In this document: positions 49,227-60,743 of the stretch, one piece after another
Layout of the letters: the number at the start of each line of letters is the position of its first letter
Numbering within the stretch: position 1 is the first letter of the stretch
Assembly: GCF_001898175.1 (NCBI RefSeq)
Contig: NZ_MKTH01000008.1
Location: 248,001 to 312,000, forward strand
DNA: 64,000 nucleotides
Direction of reading: 5' to 3'
From: Cellulomonas sp. 73-92
GTDB taxonomy: Bacteria > Actinomycetota > Actinomycetes > Actinomycetales > Cellulomonadaceae
Notes under the pieces: generated by a model
Told to the model about the DNA's origin: nothing
Seen by the model: the letters and a program-made list of their open reading frames with translations, nothing else
Database searches by the model: none
Position numbers and translations under genes: made by a program

Positions 49227-50830
49227 GACGGGCTCCCGGCCGCCGCCTTGGCCTCGGCCACGACGTCGTCGTACACCGGGCTGGCGAGGAAGTTGTCCAC
49301 CGAGACGTGCCGCGAGCTCGGCGCCTTGTGCCGCGCCCGGTCCGTCAGCTCGCGCTGGCTGATGACGATGTCCGCGCCGTCCTCGAGCTGGGCGACCGCC
49401 TTGAACTCGACCTTGACGTCCGGGACGCCGGCCTTCTTCAGCTTGTCGCGCAGGATGCTCGCGCCCATCGCGCTCGAGCCCATGCCGCCGTCGCACGCGA
49501 AGACGATGGAGTGGATCGGCCGCGCGAGGGTGGCGGTGGCGGCCCCCCGGGTCCCCGCGATGTCGTTGACCTGGGCGAGGTGGGCGAGCGAGGCGCTGGC
49601 CTTGCCCTTGTTCGCCTCGGTCTGCTCGATCGCGGCCGCCAGGTCGCCGCTCTCACCCGCCGCCAGGTCCCGCTTGCGCGAGGCCCGCAGGATGATCGCC
49701 GCGACGACGAAGGACACGGCGGCCGACAGGACGACCGAGAGGATGACGCCGACGAAGCTGCCGCGCGGCGTCGCCGTGAGCACCGCGATGATGCTGCCCG
49801 GTGCCGCCGGGCCGCGCAGGCCGGAGCCGAAGACGACGTTGGTCGCCACGCCGGTGGCGCCGCCGAGGATCGCGGCGACGATGAGCGCCGGCTTCATGAG
49901 GACGAACGGGAAGTACACCTCGTGGATGCCGCCGAAGAACTGGATGATGATGGCGCCCGGCGCGCTGGACCGCGCGACGCCGACACCGAGCAGGGCATAG
50001 GCAAGCAGGATGCCGAAGCCGGGGCCGGGGTTGGCCTCGACCAGGAAGAGCAGCGACTTGCCCTGCTGCGTGACCTGCTGGGCGCCGAGCGGCACCAGCA
50101 CGCCGTTGCCGATCGCGTTGTTGAGGAACAGCACCTTCGCCGGCTCGACGATGATGCTCATGACCGGCATGAGCTGGTGGTTGGCCAGCCAGTTGACGAT
50201 GTTGCCGAGCCACGCGCTGACGTGCGTGACGATCGGCGCGATGCCGAAGAACGCGCCGATCGACAGCCCGGCGCCGAGGATGCCGGCGGAGAACATGTCG
50301 ACGAGCATCTCGAAGCCGGGTCGGATCTTGTCCGCCCAGATGCGGTCGACCTGCTTCATGAGCCAGGCGGCCAGCGGGCCGACGACCATCGCACCGAGGA
50401 ACATCGGCACGGTCGAGCCGACGATGACGCCCACCGTCGCGATCGACGCCACGACGGCGCCGCGGGCGCCGTACACGATGCGGCCGCCGGCGTTGGCGAT
50501 GAGCAACGGCAGCAGGTAGGTCACCATGGGGCCGACGAGCCCGAGGTACTGGTGGAACGTCGTGCCGTCGGCCGCCTTGGCCAGCGCCGTCGCGGCGCCC
50601 TGCCAGCTTGAGGTGTCGGCGTTGGCGAAGCCGCCGATGATGCCGTTCGGCGTCCAGCCGGCGGCGATGAAGAAGGACGTGATGAGGCCCCAGGCGAGGA
50701 ACGCCGGGAGGTTGGGCATGATCATGCCGGTCAGGAACGTCCCGAACTTCTGGATCCTGACCTGTGCGCTCTTGCCCCGGCGCACGGTGGGGGCAACCGT
50801 CGGCGCTGCTGCTGCAGACATGCCGCTCAC
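49223..50830 (-). CDS. mtlA: PTS mannitol-type EIICB (MtlA family)
   Basis: RIQKFGTFLTGMIMPNLPAFLAWGLITSFFIAAGWTPN...GGIHEVYFPFVLMKPALI...IVFACDGGMGSSAMGASILRDKLKKAG. Confidence 0.92.
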   Translation of the reverse strand: MSGMSAAAAPTVAPTVRRGKSAQVRIQKFGTFLTGMIMPNLPAFLAWGLITSFFIAAGWTPNGIIGGFANADTSSWQGAATALAKAADGTTFHQYLGLVGPMVTYLLPLLIANAGGRIVYGARGAVVASIATVGVIVGSTVPMFLGAMVVGPLAAWLMKQVDRIWADKIRPGFEMLVDMFSAGILGAGLSIGAFFGIAPIVTHVSAWLGNIVNWLANHQLMPVMSIIVEPAKVLFLNNAIGNGVLVPLGAQQVTQQGKSLLFLVEANPGPGFGILLAYALLGVGVARSSAPGAIIIQFFGGIHEVYFPFVLMKPALIVAAILGGATGVATNVVFGSGLRGPAAPGSIIAVLTATPRGSFVGVILSVVLSAAVSFVVAAIILRASRKRDLAAGESGDLAAAIEQTEANKGKASASLAHLAQVNDIAGTRGAATATLARPIHSIVFACDGGMGSSAMGASILRDKLKKAGVPDVKVEFKAVAQLEDGADIVISQRELTDRARHKAPSSRHVSVDNFLASPVYDDVVAEAKAAAGSPS

Positions 50831-50936
50831 TCTCCTGTCGGTGTGGCGGTCGGGTGCGGAGCGAGGCCCCCCACCCGGCGCGAATCGTCGTTGATCGCTG
50901 TGGTGCGTCCCGGCGCGATGCCCTGCCGGGGTGGTG

Positions 50937-50964
50937 CCGGGCGGCCTCGGTGGAGGCCGCCCGG
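50937..50964 (-). terminator. terminator after Zn-dehydrogenase gene
   Basis: CCGGGCGGCCTC-GGTG-GAGGCCGCCCGG. Confidence 0.7.
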
Positions 50965-50976
50965 CGGGTCACCGCC

Positions 50977-52020
50977 TCACGGCTCGATGGTGACCTTGAT
51001 GCCCGTGCCGGCACGGACGATGTCGAGGCCGTCGCGGATCGCCTCGAGCGGCAGCCGGTGGGTGATGAGGTCCGCGACGGGCACGCTGCCGTCCGCGATG
51101 TGCGCGAGCGCCTGCTTGTTGTGGGCGGGGCTCGAGCCGTTGGCGCCCCAGATCGACAGCTCGCGGTAGTGCACGAGGTTGGAGTCCAGGGTGATCGTCG
51201 GCTTGTCCTTGGGCAGGCCGCCGAACAGGGAGATGCGCCCGCGCGGGGCGAGCATGCGCAGCGCCTGCTCCTGCGCGGCGCCGGACGCGGCGGCCGTGAT
51301 CGCCAGGCTGACGCCCTTGCCGCCGGTGAGGTCGAGCACGGCCTGGATCGGGTCGGTCTCGGCGGAGCAGATCGCCGCGTCGGGCTTGACGATCTGCGCG
51401 GCGAGGTCGAGGCGGTCCCGGCTGAGCTCGACGAGGTAGACCTCGCCGGCCCCGCGCGCCCGTGCCAGGCGCACGTGCAGGCAGCCGATCGGGCCGGAGC
51501 CGACGACCACGACGACGTCGCCCTCGTGCGTGTCGACGAGCTCCTGCGCGTTGATGGCGCACGCGAACGGCTCGCTGACCGACGCCTCGGCGAAGGACAC
51601 CCCGTCGGGGATCCGGTTGAGGCCGTCGACGGCGAGCACCTCGCGCGGAACCACCATGTACGGCGCGAACCCGCCGTCGAAGTCGTAGCCCATCGACAGC
51701 TGGTTGGGGCAGATCGTCTGCAGGCCGGAGGTGCAGAACTCGCAGTGGCCGCACGGGATGGCAGCGATGACCTGGACCCGGTCGCCCTCGGCCCAGCCGG
51801 TGACGCCCTCGCCGACCTCGACGATCTCGCCGGCGATCTCGTGGCCCATGACGCGCGGCGGGCGCATGCGCTGGTGCCCGGAGGTGGAGATCTTGACGTC
51901 GGTGCCGCACATCGAGCAGGCCCGCACGCGGATCTTCACCTCGCCGGGACCGGCGACCGGCTCGGGGTAGTCGTCCTCGATCCGCACGTCGCCCGGGGCG
52001 TAGAAGCGGAAGACCTTCAT
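50977..52020 (-). CDS. zinc-dependent medium-chain dehydrogenase (polyol / polyol-phosphate dehydrogenase-like)
   Basis: RACSMCGTDVKIS...RVMGHEIAGEIVEVG...CGHCEFCTSGLQTICPNQ; VVVVGSGPIGCLHVRLARA. Confidence 0.88.
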   Translation of the reverse strand: MKVFRFYAPGDVRIEDDYPEPVAGPGEVKIRVRACSMCGTDVKISTSGHQRMRPPRVMGHEIAGEIVEVGEGVTGWAEGDRVQVIAAIPCGHCEFCTSGLQTICPNQLSMGYDFDGGFAPYMVVPREVLAVDGLNRIPDGVSFAEASVSEPFACAINAQELVDTHEGDVVVVVGSGPIGCLHVRLARARGAGEVYLVELSRDRLDLAAQIVKPDAAICSAETDPIQAVLDLTGGKGVSLAITAAASGAAQEQALRMLAPRGRISLFGGLPKDKPTITLDSNLVHYRELSIWGANGSSPAHNKQALAHIADGSVPVADLITHRLPLEAIRDGLDIVRAGTGIKVTIEP

Positions 52021-52045
52021 CGTTCTCCTTCGGTGGTGGTGCGGA

Positions 52046-52807
52046 TCAGGCGCGGACGACGCGCGGGCCTACGGCTTCGATCTCGTCGACGAGCTCGGCC
52101 GCGAGGCCGGTGTCGGTGACGAGCGTGTCGACGCTGGACAGGGGCGCGACGAGCGCGAGGTCGGTGCGGCCGACCTTGGAGTGGTCGGCGAGCACGACGG
52201 TGCGGCGCGCGGCCGCGACGAGGGCGCGCTTGACCATGGCCTCGGCGATGTCCGGGGTGGTCAGGCCGTCCTCGACCGTCAGGCCGTTGGTGCCGAGGAA
52301 GGCGACGTCGACGCGCACGTCGGCGAGCGAGCGCTCGGCCCACGCGCCGACCGCCGCCAGGGTGCGGCCGCGCAGCTGGCCGCCGACGACGTGCAGGGTG
52401 ATGTTGGGCCGCGAGGCGAGCACGGTCGCCACGGGCAGGGCGTGCGTCACGACGATGAGCTCGCGGTCGCTCGGCAGCAGGTCCGCGAAGCGGACGGTGG
52501 TGGTGCCGGCGTCGATGATGATGGCGCCGCCGTCGGGCAGCTCGTCGAGCGCGGCCTTGGCGATGCGCTCCTTCTCGGCCGAGAACATGCGCTCGCGCTC
52601 GGCCAGCGCCGGCTCGAAGCCGAGCCGCTCGACGGGGATCGCGCCCCCGTGGACGCGGCGCACCAGCCCCATCCGCTCCAGGGCGGACAGGTCGCGGCGC
52701 ACCGTCTCGGGCGTGACGTCCAGCTCGGCGGCCAGGCCCGCGACGTCCACCCGACCTTCGGCGCGCGCGCGACCGAGGATCTGCTGGTGCCGTTCGGGTG
52801 CGTACAT
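52046..52807 (-). CDS. DeoR/GlpR family transcriptional regulator
   Basis: MYAPERHQQILGRARAEGRVDVAGLAAELDVTPETVRRDLSALERMGLVRRVHGGAIPVERLGFEPALAERE...; DAGTTTVRFADLL. Confidence 0.93.
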   Translation of the reverse strand: MYAPERHQQILGRARAEGRVDVAGLAAELDVTPETVRRDLSALERMGLVRRVHGGAIPVERLGFEPALAERERMFSAEKERIAKAALDELPDGGAIIIDAGTTTVRFADLLPSDRELIVVTHALPVATVLASRPNITLHVVGGQLRGRTLAAVGAWAERSLADVRVDVAFLGTNGLTVEDGLTTPDIAEAMVKRALVAAARRTVVLADHSKVGRTDLALVAPLSSVDTLVTDTGLAAELVDEIEAVGPRVVRA

Positions 52808-52903
52808 GACCACCGTGTCCCACGTCCCCCGGCCCTGCGGCCGGTTCGCGGCAGCGGCGCCGCGACGACCACAGGGTGCGCCGGTTTCACCCGGAAGTCA
52901 ACT

Positions 52904-52935
52904 CAAACAAACACAACCGGCGCGAGCCAAACACA
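52904..52935 (-). promoter_or_regulatory. candidate DeoR/FruR-type operator repeats
   Basis: Minus strand TGTGTTTG twice (plus CAAACACA at 52908-15 and 52928-35), 20 bp apart, with an extra TTTG. Confidence 0.5.
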
Positions 52936-53025
52936 GAAGCGGGCCGACTCGGGTGTCGACGGGCATGACGACGACTACTCAGGCGCGGCGCCCGAGGGCT
53001 CGCCGCGCCCGGAGGGCGTGCCGGG

Positions 53026-54147
53026 CTACTGCGGCTGGTACGGCGAGACGACGACCTCGACCCGCTGGAACTCCTTGACGTCGGAGTACCCGGTGGTGGC
53101 CATCGCGCGGCGCAGGGCGCCGATGAGGTTGAGCGTGCCGTCGGCGGTCCGGCCGGGGCCGAAGAGGATCTGCTCCAGCGAGCCGGCGGTGCCGACCTCG
53201 ACGCGTTCGCCACGCGGCAGCAGCTGGTGGTGCGCCTCCGGACCCCAGTGCCAGCCGCGACCGGGCGCCTCGGTGGCACGGGCGAGCGCGGCGCCGAGCA
53301 TGACGGCGTCCGCGCCGCACGCGACCGCCTTGACCAGGTCGCCCGAGAGGCCGACCCCGCCGTCCGCGATGACGTGGACGTAGCGCCCACCGGACTCGTC
53401 GAGGTAGTCGCGCCGGGCGGCGGCGACGTCCGCCACGGCGGTGGCCATCGGCGCGTGGATCCCGAGCGAGAGCCGCGTGGTGTGCGCCGCTCCCCCGCCG
53501 AAGCCGACGAGCACGCCCGCGGCACCGGTCCGCATGAGGTGCAGCGCCGCGGTGTAGGTGGAGGCGCCGCCGACGATGACCGGCACGTCCAGCTCGTAGA
53601 TGAACCGCTTGAGGTTGAGCGGCTCGGCGCGGCCGGACACGTGCTCGGCGGAGACCGTGGTGCCGCGGATGACGAAGAGGTCGACGCCGGCGTCGACGAC
53701 GGTGCGCCAGTGCTCCTGCGTCCGCTGCGGCGACAGCGCGCCGGCGACGGTCACCCCGGCGGCCCGGATCTCCTTCAGCCGGGACGTGACGAGGTCCGGC
53801 CGGATGGGCGCCGCGTAGATCTCCTGCATGCGTGCGGTGGCGCGCGAGGGGTCGAGCGACGCGATCTCGGCGAGCAGCGGCTCGGGATCCTCGTACCGGG
53901 TCCACAGCCCCTCGAGGTCGAGCACGCCGAGGCCGCCGAGCCGCCCGAGCGCCACCGCGGTCGTCGGGCTCATCACCGAGTCCATCGGCGCCGCGACCAC
54001 CGGCAGCTCGAAGTGGTAGGCGTCGATCTGCCAGGCCACCGACACGTCCTCGGGGTCACGCGTGCGCCGCGAGGGCACCACCGCGATGTCGTCGAAGGAG
54101 TACGCGCGTCGCCCGCGCTTGCCACGCCCGATCTCGACCTCGGTCAC
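53026..54147 (-). CDS. guaB3: GuaB3 family IMP dehydrogenase-related protein
   Basis: MTEVEIGRGKRGRRAYSFDDIAVVPSRRTRDPEDVSVAWQIDAYHFELPVVAAPMDSVMSPTTAVALGRLGGLGVLDLEGLWTRYEDPEPL. Confidence 0.95.
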   Translation of the reverse strand: MTEVEIGRGKRGRRAYSFDDIAVVPSRRTRDPEDVSVAWQIDAYHFELPVVAAPMDSVMSPTTAVALGRLGGLGVLDLEGLWTRYEDPEPLLAEIASLDPSRATARMQEIYAAPIRPDLVTSRLKEIRAAGVTVAGALSPQRTQEHWRTVVDAGVDLFVIRGTTVSAEHVSGRAEPLNLKRFIYELDVPVIVGGASTYTAALHLMRTGAAGVLVGFGGGAAHTTRLSLGIHAPMATAVADVAAARRDYLDESGGRYVHVIADGGVGLSGDLVKAVACGADAVMLGAALARATEAPGRGWHWGPEAHHQLLPRGERVEVGTAGSLEQILFGPGRTADGTLNLIGALRRAMATTGYSDVKEFQRVEVVVSPYQPQ

Positions 54148-54274
54148 CGCCCCAGGCTACCGGGGCCGCGGACACCCCGGTCCGGGCGCTCCGCCGGGCG
54201 GGCGTGTCGAGGAGGGGGGTGTCGGTAGCCGGTGCCATGCTGCCGCGCAGGCACGGGAGGACGAGGGCAGGACG

Positions 54275-55006
54275 ATGGGCTGGTACGGCGGGCCGCTGGT
54301 GGGCTTCGACACCGAGACCACGGGCGTCGACGTCGGGACGGACCGGATCGTCACGGCCGCCGTCGTCCGCCGGGACGCCACGGGCACCCACGCACGCACC
54401 TGGCTCGTCGACCCCGGCGTGCCCATCCCCGAGGCCGCCACCGCCGTCCACGGCATCACCACGGAGCAGGCGCGGACCGAGGGGCGGCCGGCGGCCGAGG
54501 CGCTCGACGAGGTCGCGGCGACGCTCGTCGCGGGCTGGCGCGCGGAGGCCCCGGTGGTCGCGTTCAACGCGTGCTACGACCTGTCGCTGCTCGACGCCGA
54601 GCTGCGCCGCCACGGCCTGCCGACCGTCACGCAGCGGCTGGGCCGGTCGGCCGGGGCGGTCATCGACCCGCTCGTCCTCGACCGCGCCCTGGAGCGCTCC
54701 CGGCCCGGCAAGCGCCGGCTGGGCGACCTCTGCGCGGTCTACGGCGTGGCGACGCCGGAGGCGCTGCACGCCGCGCACGTCGACGTCGTCGCGACGCTCG
54801 ACCTGCTGGAGCGGATCGTCGAGCGTTACCCGTACCTGGCCGCCCTCGACCTGGCGACGCTGCAGGCCTACCAGACGCACGCGCACCTGACCTGGGCGGA
54901 GTCGTTCAACGCGTGGCGCGACGAGCACGGCCTGCCGGGACCGGGCGCCGAGCTCGACTGGCCGGTGCGGGTGCCGGTGGCCGTCGCCGCCGGCCGGCCG
55001 ACGTGA
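54275..55006 (+). CDS. DnaQ-like 3'-5' exonuclease
   Basis: MGWYGGPLVGFDTETTGVDVGTDRIVTAAVV...AVHGITTEQAR...AFNACYDLSLLDAEL...HAAHVDVVATLDLL (DEDDh). Confidence 0.9.
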   Translation: MGWYGGPLVGFDTETTGVDVGTDRIVTAAVVRRDATGTHARTWLVDPGVPIPEAATAVHGITTEQARTEGRPAAEALDEVAATLVAGWRAEAPVVAFNACYDLSLLDAELRRHGLPTVTQRLGRSAGAVIDPLVLDRALERSRPGKRRLGDLCAVYGVATPEALHAAHVDVVATLDLLERIVERYPYLAALDLATLQAYQTHAHLTWAESFNAWRDEHGLPGPGAELDWPVRVPVAVAAGRPT

Positions 55007-55012
55007 CCGGGG

Positions 55013-57244
<2,232 letters not shown>

Positions 57245-57420
57245 CTACGATTCGCCCCCTGAACGGCAGCCTGAGAGGATCATCGGCCGCCCCGGACCGC
57301 CGCGTAAGTGACGTTGGGCGACGGCCCGGCCCTCCCTCGCGACGATATGTCCGGGTCGACCGGGTCGTCACGATTGCCGCTGGGCCATCCGGGTGAATAT
57401 AGGCCCGTTGACCAGGGACA

Positions 57421-58386
57421 TCACCCTCTGTGACTCGAGCCGGCCGTGCTCCGAACGGGTGCACGAACCTGCCCCGTTCCGGTGAGCCCGACCGCGGCGA
57501 GCGCCTCGTGGACCACGCCGGTGATGGTCCGCGCGCGGTGGACCGATCGCCCCAGCGGCAGCTGGTCGGCGGCGGCCTCGGGGAGCATGACGAACTGCGG
57601 CACGTCCGGCCGCTCCGCGGCCAGCCGCTCGACCGACGAGAGGTCGAGGGCGACCGCGTCCGCGACCGTGATCGCCGCTCCGGCGCGCGTCATCGCGACG
57701 AGCTCGACCGTGCGTCGCGGCGGGAGCACGCCGGACACCACGCGGGCGTCGGCGCCCCGCTCGGCCAGCGCGGCCGCCACGACGTGGACGCCGAGCACCC
57801 ACAGCCGCGTCCCCGGCGCGAACACCAGGACGACCGGCTGGCCGCCCACGGCCGGGGGCACCGCGGCCTGGACCGCGACCGCCGCCGCCGAGCCGAGCGC
57901 GAGCGTCGGCGACACGCCCGGCCGCTCGATGACCGTCCGGCGCGCCAGCGCGGCGAACACGGGCTCCACCAGCGTGGACCACCACTGCAGCACGTCGTCG
58001 CCTGGGCGCAGCGTGAGCAGTCGCTGCAGCTCCGCGCCGTCGGCCGCCAGCGCGGCGTCGACGACGGCGTCGGAGGCGACCGGCACGTCCTGCGAGTCGG
58101 GCTCGGGCTCGGTCGCCGCGAACGGACCGAACAGCGCGTCCGGTCGGCTGGAGCGGGCGATCTCGGCCGCCTCGGCGGGCGCCACCCCGTCGATGGTCAT
58201 GCGCCGCATGACGATCAGACGGGCGAGGTCCGCGCTGCCGTAGCGCCGGTGCGCCCCCGCCGCGTGCTCGGACGGGCCGAGGCCGTAGCGCCGGTCCCAC
58301 GTGCGCAGGGTGCCGGGAGCAACGCCGAGCCGCCGGGCGACGGCGGCCACGGTGAGCAGGGGTTCCGAACCCTCCTCACGGTCCAT
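57421..58386 (-). CDS. MerR family regulator with B12-binding-like C-terminal region
   Basis: LLTVAAVARRLGVAPGTLRTWDRRYGLGPSEHAAGAHRRYGSADLARLIVMRRMTIDGVAPAEAAEIA... Confidence 0.82.
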   Translation of the reverse strand: MDREEGSEPLLTVAAVARRLGVAPGTLRTWDRRYGLGPSEHAAGAHRRYGSADLARLIVMRRMTIDGVAPAEAAEIARSSRPDALFGPFAATEPEPDSQDVPVASDAVVDAALAADGAELQRLLTLRPGDDVLQWWSTLVEPVFAALARRTVIERPGVSPTLALGSAAAVAVQAAVPPAVGGQPVVLVFAPGTRLWVLGVHVVAAALAERGADARVVSGVLPPRRTVELVAMTRAGAAITVADAVALDLSSVERLAAERPDVPQFVMLPEAAADQLPLGRSVHRARTITGVVHEALAAVGLTGTGQVRAPVRSTAGSSHRG

Positions 58387-58530
58387 GGGACCGATTGTGC
58401 CAGCAGATCGTGAATCGGTTCTCTCATGGACCCGCTCCCACGGCGATCATGGCCGTGACCAGCAACAACATGGACGCGCGTCTAGGTCGGCCGTCCAAAT
58501 CGATTCATAGGTGCGGTACAGGCAAGGGTA

Positions 58531-58559
58531 TTGAACAACCGTTGACGCGGTTGTAGCGT
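58531..58559 (+). promoter_or_regulatory. whiD-like promoter with a palindrome across the -35/-10 spacer
   Basis: TTGAAC-N17-TAGCGT; ACAACCG-TTGACG-CGGTTGT at 58535-58554. Confidence 0.6.
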
Positions 58560-58656
58560 GACGAGCAACCGTCCGGATCGTCCCGTTCGGGCACCTCGGA
58601 AGGGACGAACCGATCGGGCAGGGGCTGTGGCCCCCGCCCCGACCGAGGAGGTTGCA

Positions 58657-58953
58657 GTGGCCGAGATCTCACGACTGCCGGGGCCGGTGATGGAGCTCTG
58701 GGAGTGGCAGTTCCGAGGCGCCTGCCGGGACGCGGACGAGAACCTGTTCTTCCACCCCGAGGGCGAGCGTGGCGCCGCACGGCGCCGCCGGGCGGAGGCC
58801 GCCAAGGCGATCTGCGCCACGTGCCCCGTCATCCGCGAGTGCCGTGAGCAGTCGCTCGCGGTCCGCGAGCCGTACGGGGTGTGGGGCGGGCTCTCCGAGG
58901 ACGAGCGGGCCGCGATCCTCGCCCAGCGCACCAGCACCCGCCGGGTCGGCTGA
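58657..58953 (+). CDS. whiD: WhiB family Fe-S regulator, WhiD/WhiB3-like
   Basis: GTG start after [95 protein letters not shown]. Confidence 0.88.
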   Translation: MAEISRLPGPVMELWEWQFRGACRDADENLFFHPEGERGAARRRRAEAAKAICATCPVIRECREQSLAVREPYGVWGGLSEDERAAILAQRTSTRRVG

Positions 58954-58970
58954 CAGCGCCGGAACGACAG

Positions 58971-59004
58971 CGAGGGCCCCCTCCCGTGCGGGAGGGGGCC
59001 CTCG
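58971..59004. terminator. bidirectional terminator between whiD and groES
   Basis: CGAGGGCCCCCTCCCG-TG-CGGGAGGGGGCCCTCG, perfect 16-bp stem. Confidence 0.8.
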
Positions 59005-59034
59005 AGCTTCTTCGGGCCGCACGGCCCGGAGGCG

Positions 59035-59331
59035 CTACTTGACGACGACCGCCAGGACGTCGCGCGCCGAGAGGATGAGGTACTCCTCGCCGGCGTACTT
59101 CACCTCGGTGCCGCCGTACTTGGAGTAGATGACCTTGTCGCCGACGGCGAGGTCGAGCGGCACGCGGTTGCCCTTGTCGTCGATGCGACCCGGGCCGACG
59201 GCGACGACCTCGCCCTCCTGCGGCTTCTCCTTCGCGCTGTCCGGGATGACGATCCCGAACGCGGTGGTCGTCTCGGCCTCGAGGGCCTTCACGACGATCC
59301 GGTCCTCGAGCGGCTTGATGGAGACCGACAC
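59035..59331 (-). CDS. groES: co-chaperonin GroES
   Basis: [96 protein letters not shown]. Confidence 0.97.
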   Translation of the reverse strand: MSVSIKPLEDRIVVKALEAETTTAFGIVIPDSAKEKPQEGEVVAVGPGRIDDKGNRVPLDLAVGDKVIYSKYGGTEVKYAGEEYLILSARDVLAVVVK

Positions 59332-59425
59332 AGCGGACCTCCCCTTCGCATGTGAGTAGTTCGTACGTCTGCAGGCCGCACCGTCGGGCCGCCGTCGTCG
59401 CGGGTGCCGGGGCCGGTGGGAGCGG

Positions 59426-59452
59426 TTGGCACCCTCGCGGGGAGAGTGCCAG
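59426..59452. promoter_or_regulatory. CIRCE element (degenerate), HrcA operator
   Basis: TTGGCACCC-N9-GAGTGCCAG. Confidence 0.75.
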
Positions 59453-59472
59453 AACCTCACTCTAGGAAGGCG

Positions 59473-59499
59473 TTAGCACTCGGTCAAGGCGAGTGCCAA
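59473..59499. promoter_or_regulatory. CIRCE element, HrcA operator
   Basis: TTAGCACTC-GGTCAAGGC-GAGTGCCAA. Confidence 0.92.
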
Positions 59500-59555
59500 C
59501 GGCGAGCGACGTGCCGCCGCGCCCGGGCGCGCACCACCGTGCGAGGATCACGGCC

Positions 59556-60743
59556 ATGGACGCAGGGGCGCTGAGCCGGCTGCTGGCGCCGGACGGATGG
59601 GCGCTGCTGTCGGCGTTGCCGCCGTACGACGAGGAGCGGGCGCTGGCCCTGGCCACCCGCCTGCACGCCGAGGGCTTCGACCCCGACCTCGTCGCCACCG
59701 CGCTCACCCAGTCACGGCTGCGGGCCAGAGCCCACGCCAAGTTCGGGGACTTCGCCGACGGCATGCTGTTCACGGCCGCGGGCCTGGAGCAGGCGACGCG
59801 CCTCGAGGTGGCCGCGCACCACGCCCGCCGGTACCTCGCCGCCGGCGCCACCACGGTGGCCGACCTGACGTGCGGCATCGGCGCGGATGCGATGGCGTTC
59901 GCCGGCGTGGGGCTGCACGTCGTGGCCGTCGACGCCGACGAGGTGACGGCGGCGATCGCCACGGTCAACCTGCGCCACTTCCCCGAGGCCGTGGTGCGGC
60001 ACGGCGACGGGCTCGCCCTCGACCTCGACGGCATCGACGCCGTCTACGCCGACCCCGCCCGCCGGACCTCGTCGGGCGCCCGCGTGGCGGACCCGGCCGC
60101 CTACGCCCCGCCGCTGGACGCGGTGCTGGCGGTGCGGGCGCGGGTCCCGGCGCTCGGCCTCAAGGTCGGGCCGGGGCTGCCCCACCGCGCGGTGCCCGAC
60201 GACGCCCACGCCCAGTGGGTCTCGGTCGACGGCGAGGTCGTCGAGGCCGGCCTGTGGTTCGGCGCGCTCGCGCCCGAGGGACCGGGCCGCTCGGCGCTCG
60301 TCCTGCGCGGCGGGCGCGCGCACGTGGTCGCCGGCGACACCGGGCGCGCCGAGGTCGGGCCGGTCGGCGCCTACCTCTACGAGCCGGACGGGGCCGTCAT
60401 CCGGGCCGGGCTGGTGCAGCAGGTGGCCGCCGAGGTGCACGGCCGGCTCGTCGACCCGACCATCGCCTACGTGACCGCCGACCTGCTGGTCCCCACCGCC
60501 GCGGCGAGCGCCTACCGCGTCCTCGACGAGATGCCGTTCGCCGTCAAGCGGCTGCGCACCTACCTGCGGGAGCGCGGCGTCGGCCGGCTGACGGTGAAGA
60601 AGCGCGGCACCGCCGTGACGCCCGAGGCGCTGCGCGGCCAGCTCGACCTGCGCGGCGGCGCCGAGGCGACCGTGGTCCTCACGCGCGTCGCCGGCGCCCA
60701 GCGCGTGCTCGTCGTCGAGCCCGTGGCGGCCGGGGAGCCCTGA
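59556..60743 (+). CDS. class I SAM-dependent methyltransferase (THUMP-like family)
   Basis: ATTVADLTCGIGADAMAFAGVGLHVVAVDADEVTAAIATVNLRHFP...AVYADPARR; C-terminal KRLRTYLRERGVGRLTVKKRGTAVTPEALRGQL. Confidence 0.85.
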   Translation: MDAGALSRLLAPDGWALLSALPPYDEERALALATRLHAEGFDPDLVATALTQSRLRARAHAKFGDFADGMLFTAAGLEQATRLEVAAHHARRYLAAGATTVADLTCGIGADAMAFAGVGLHVVAVDADEVTAAIATVNLRHFPEAVVRHGDGLALDLDGIDAVYADPARRTSSGARVADPAAYAPPLDAVLAVRARVPALGLKVGPGLPHRAVPDDAHAQWVSVDGEVVEAGLWFGALAPEGPGRSALVLRGGRAHVVAGDTGRAEVGPVGAYLYEPDGAVIRAGLVQQVAAEVHGRLVDPTIAYVTADLLVPTAAASAYRVLDEMPFAVKRLRTYLRERGVGRLTVKKRGTAVTPEALRGQLDLRGGAEATVVLTRVAGAQRVLVVEPVAAGEP

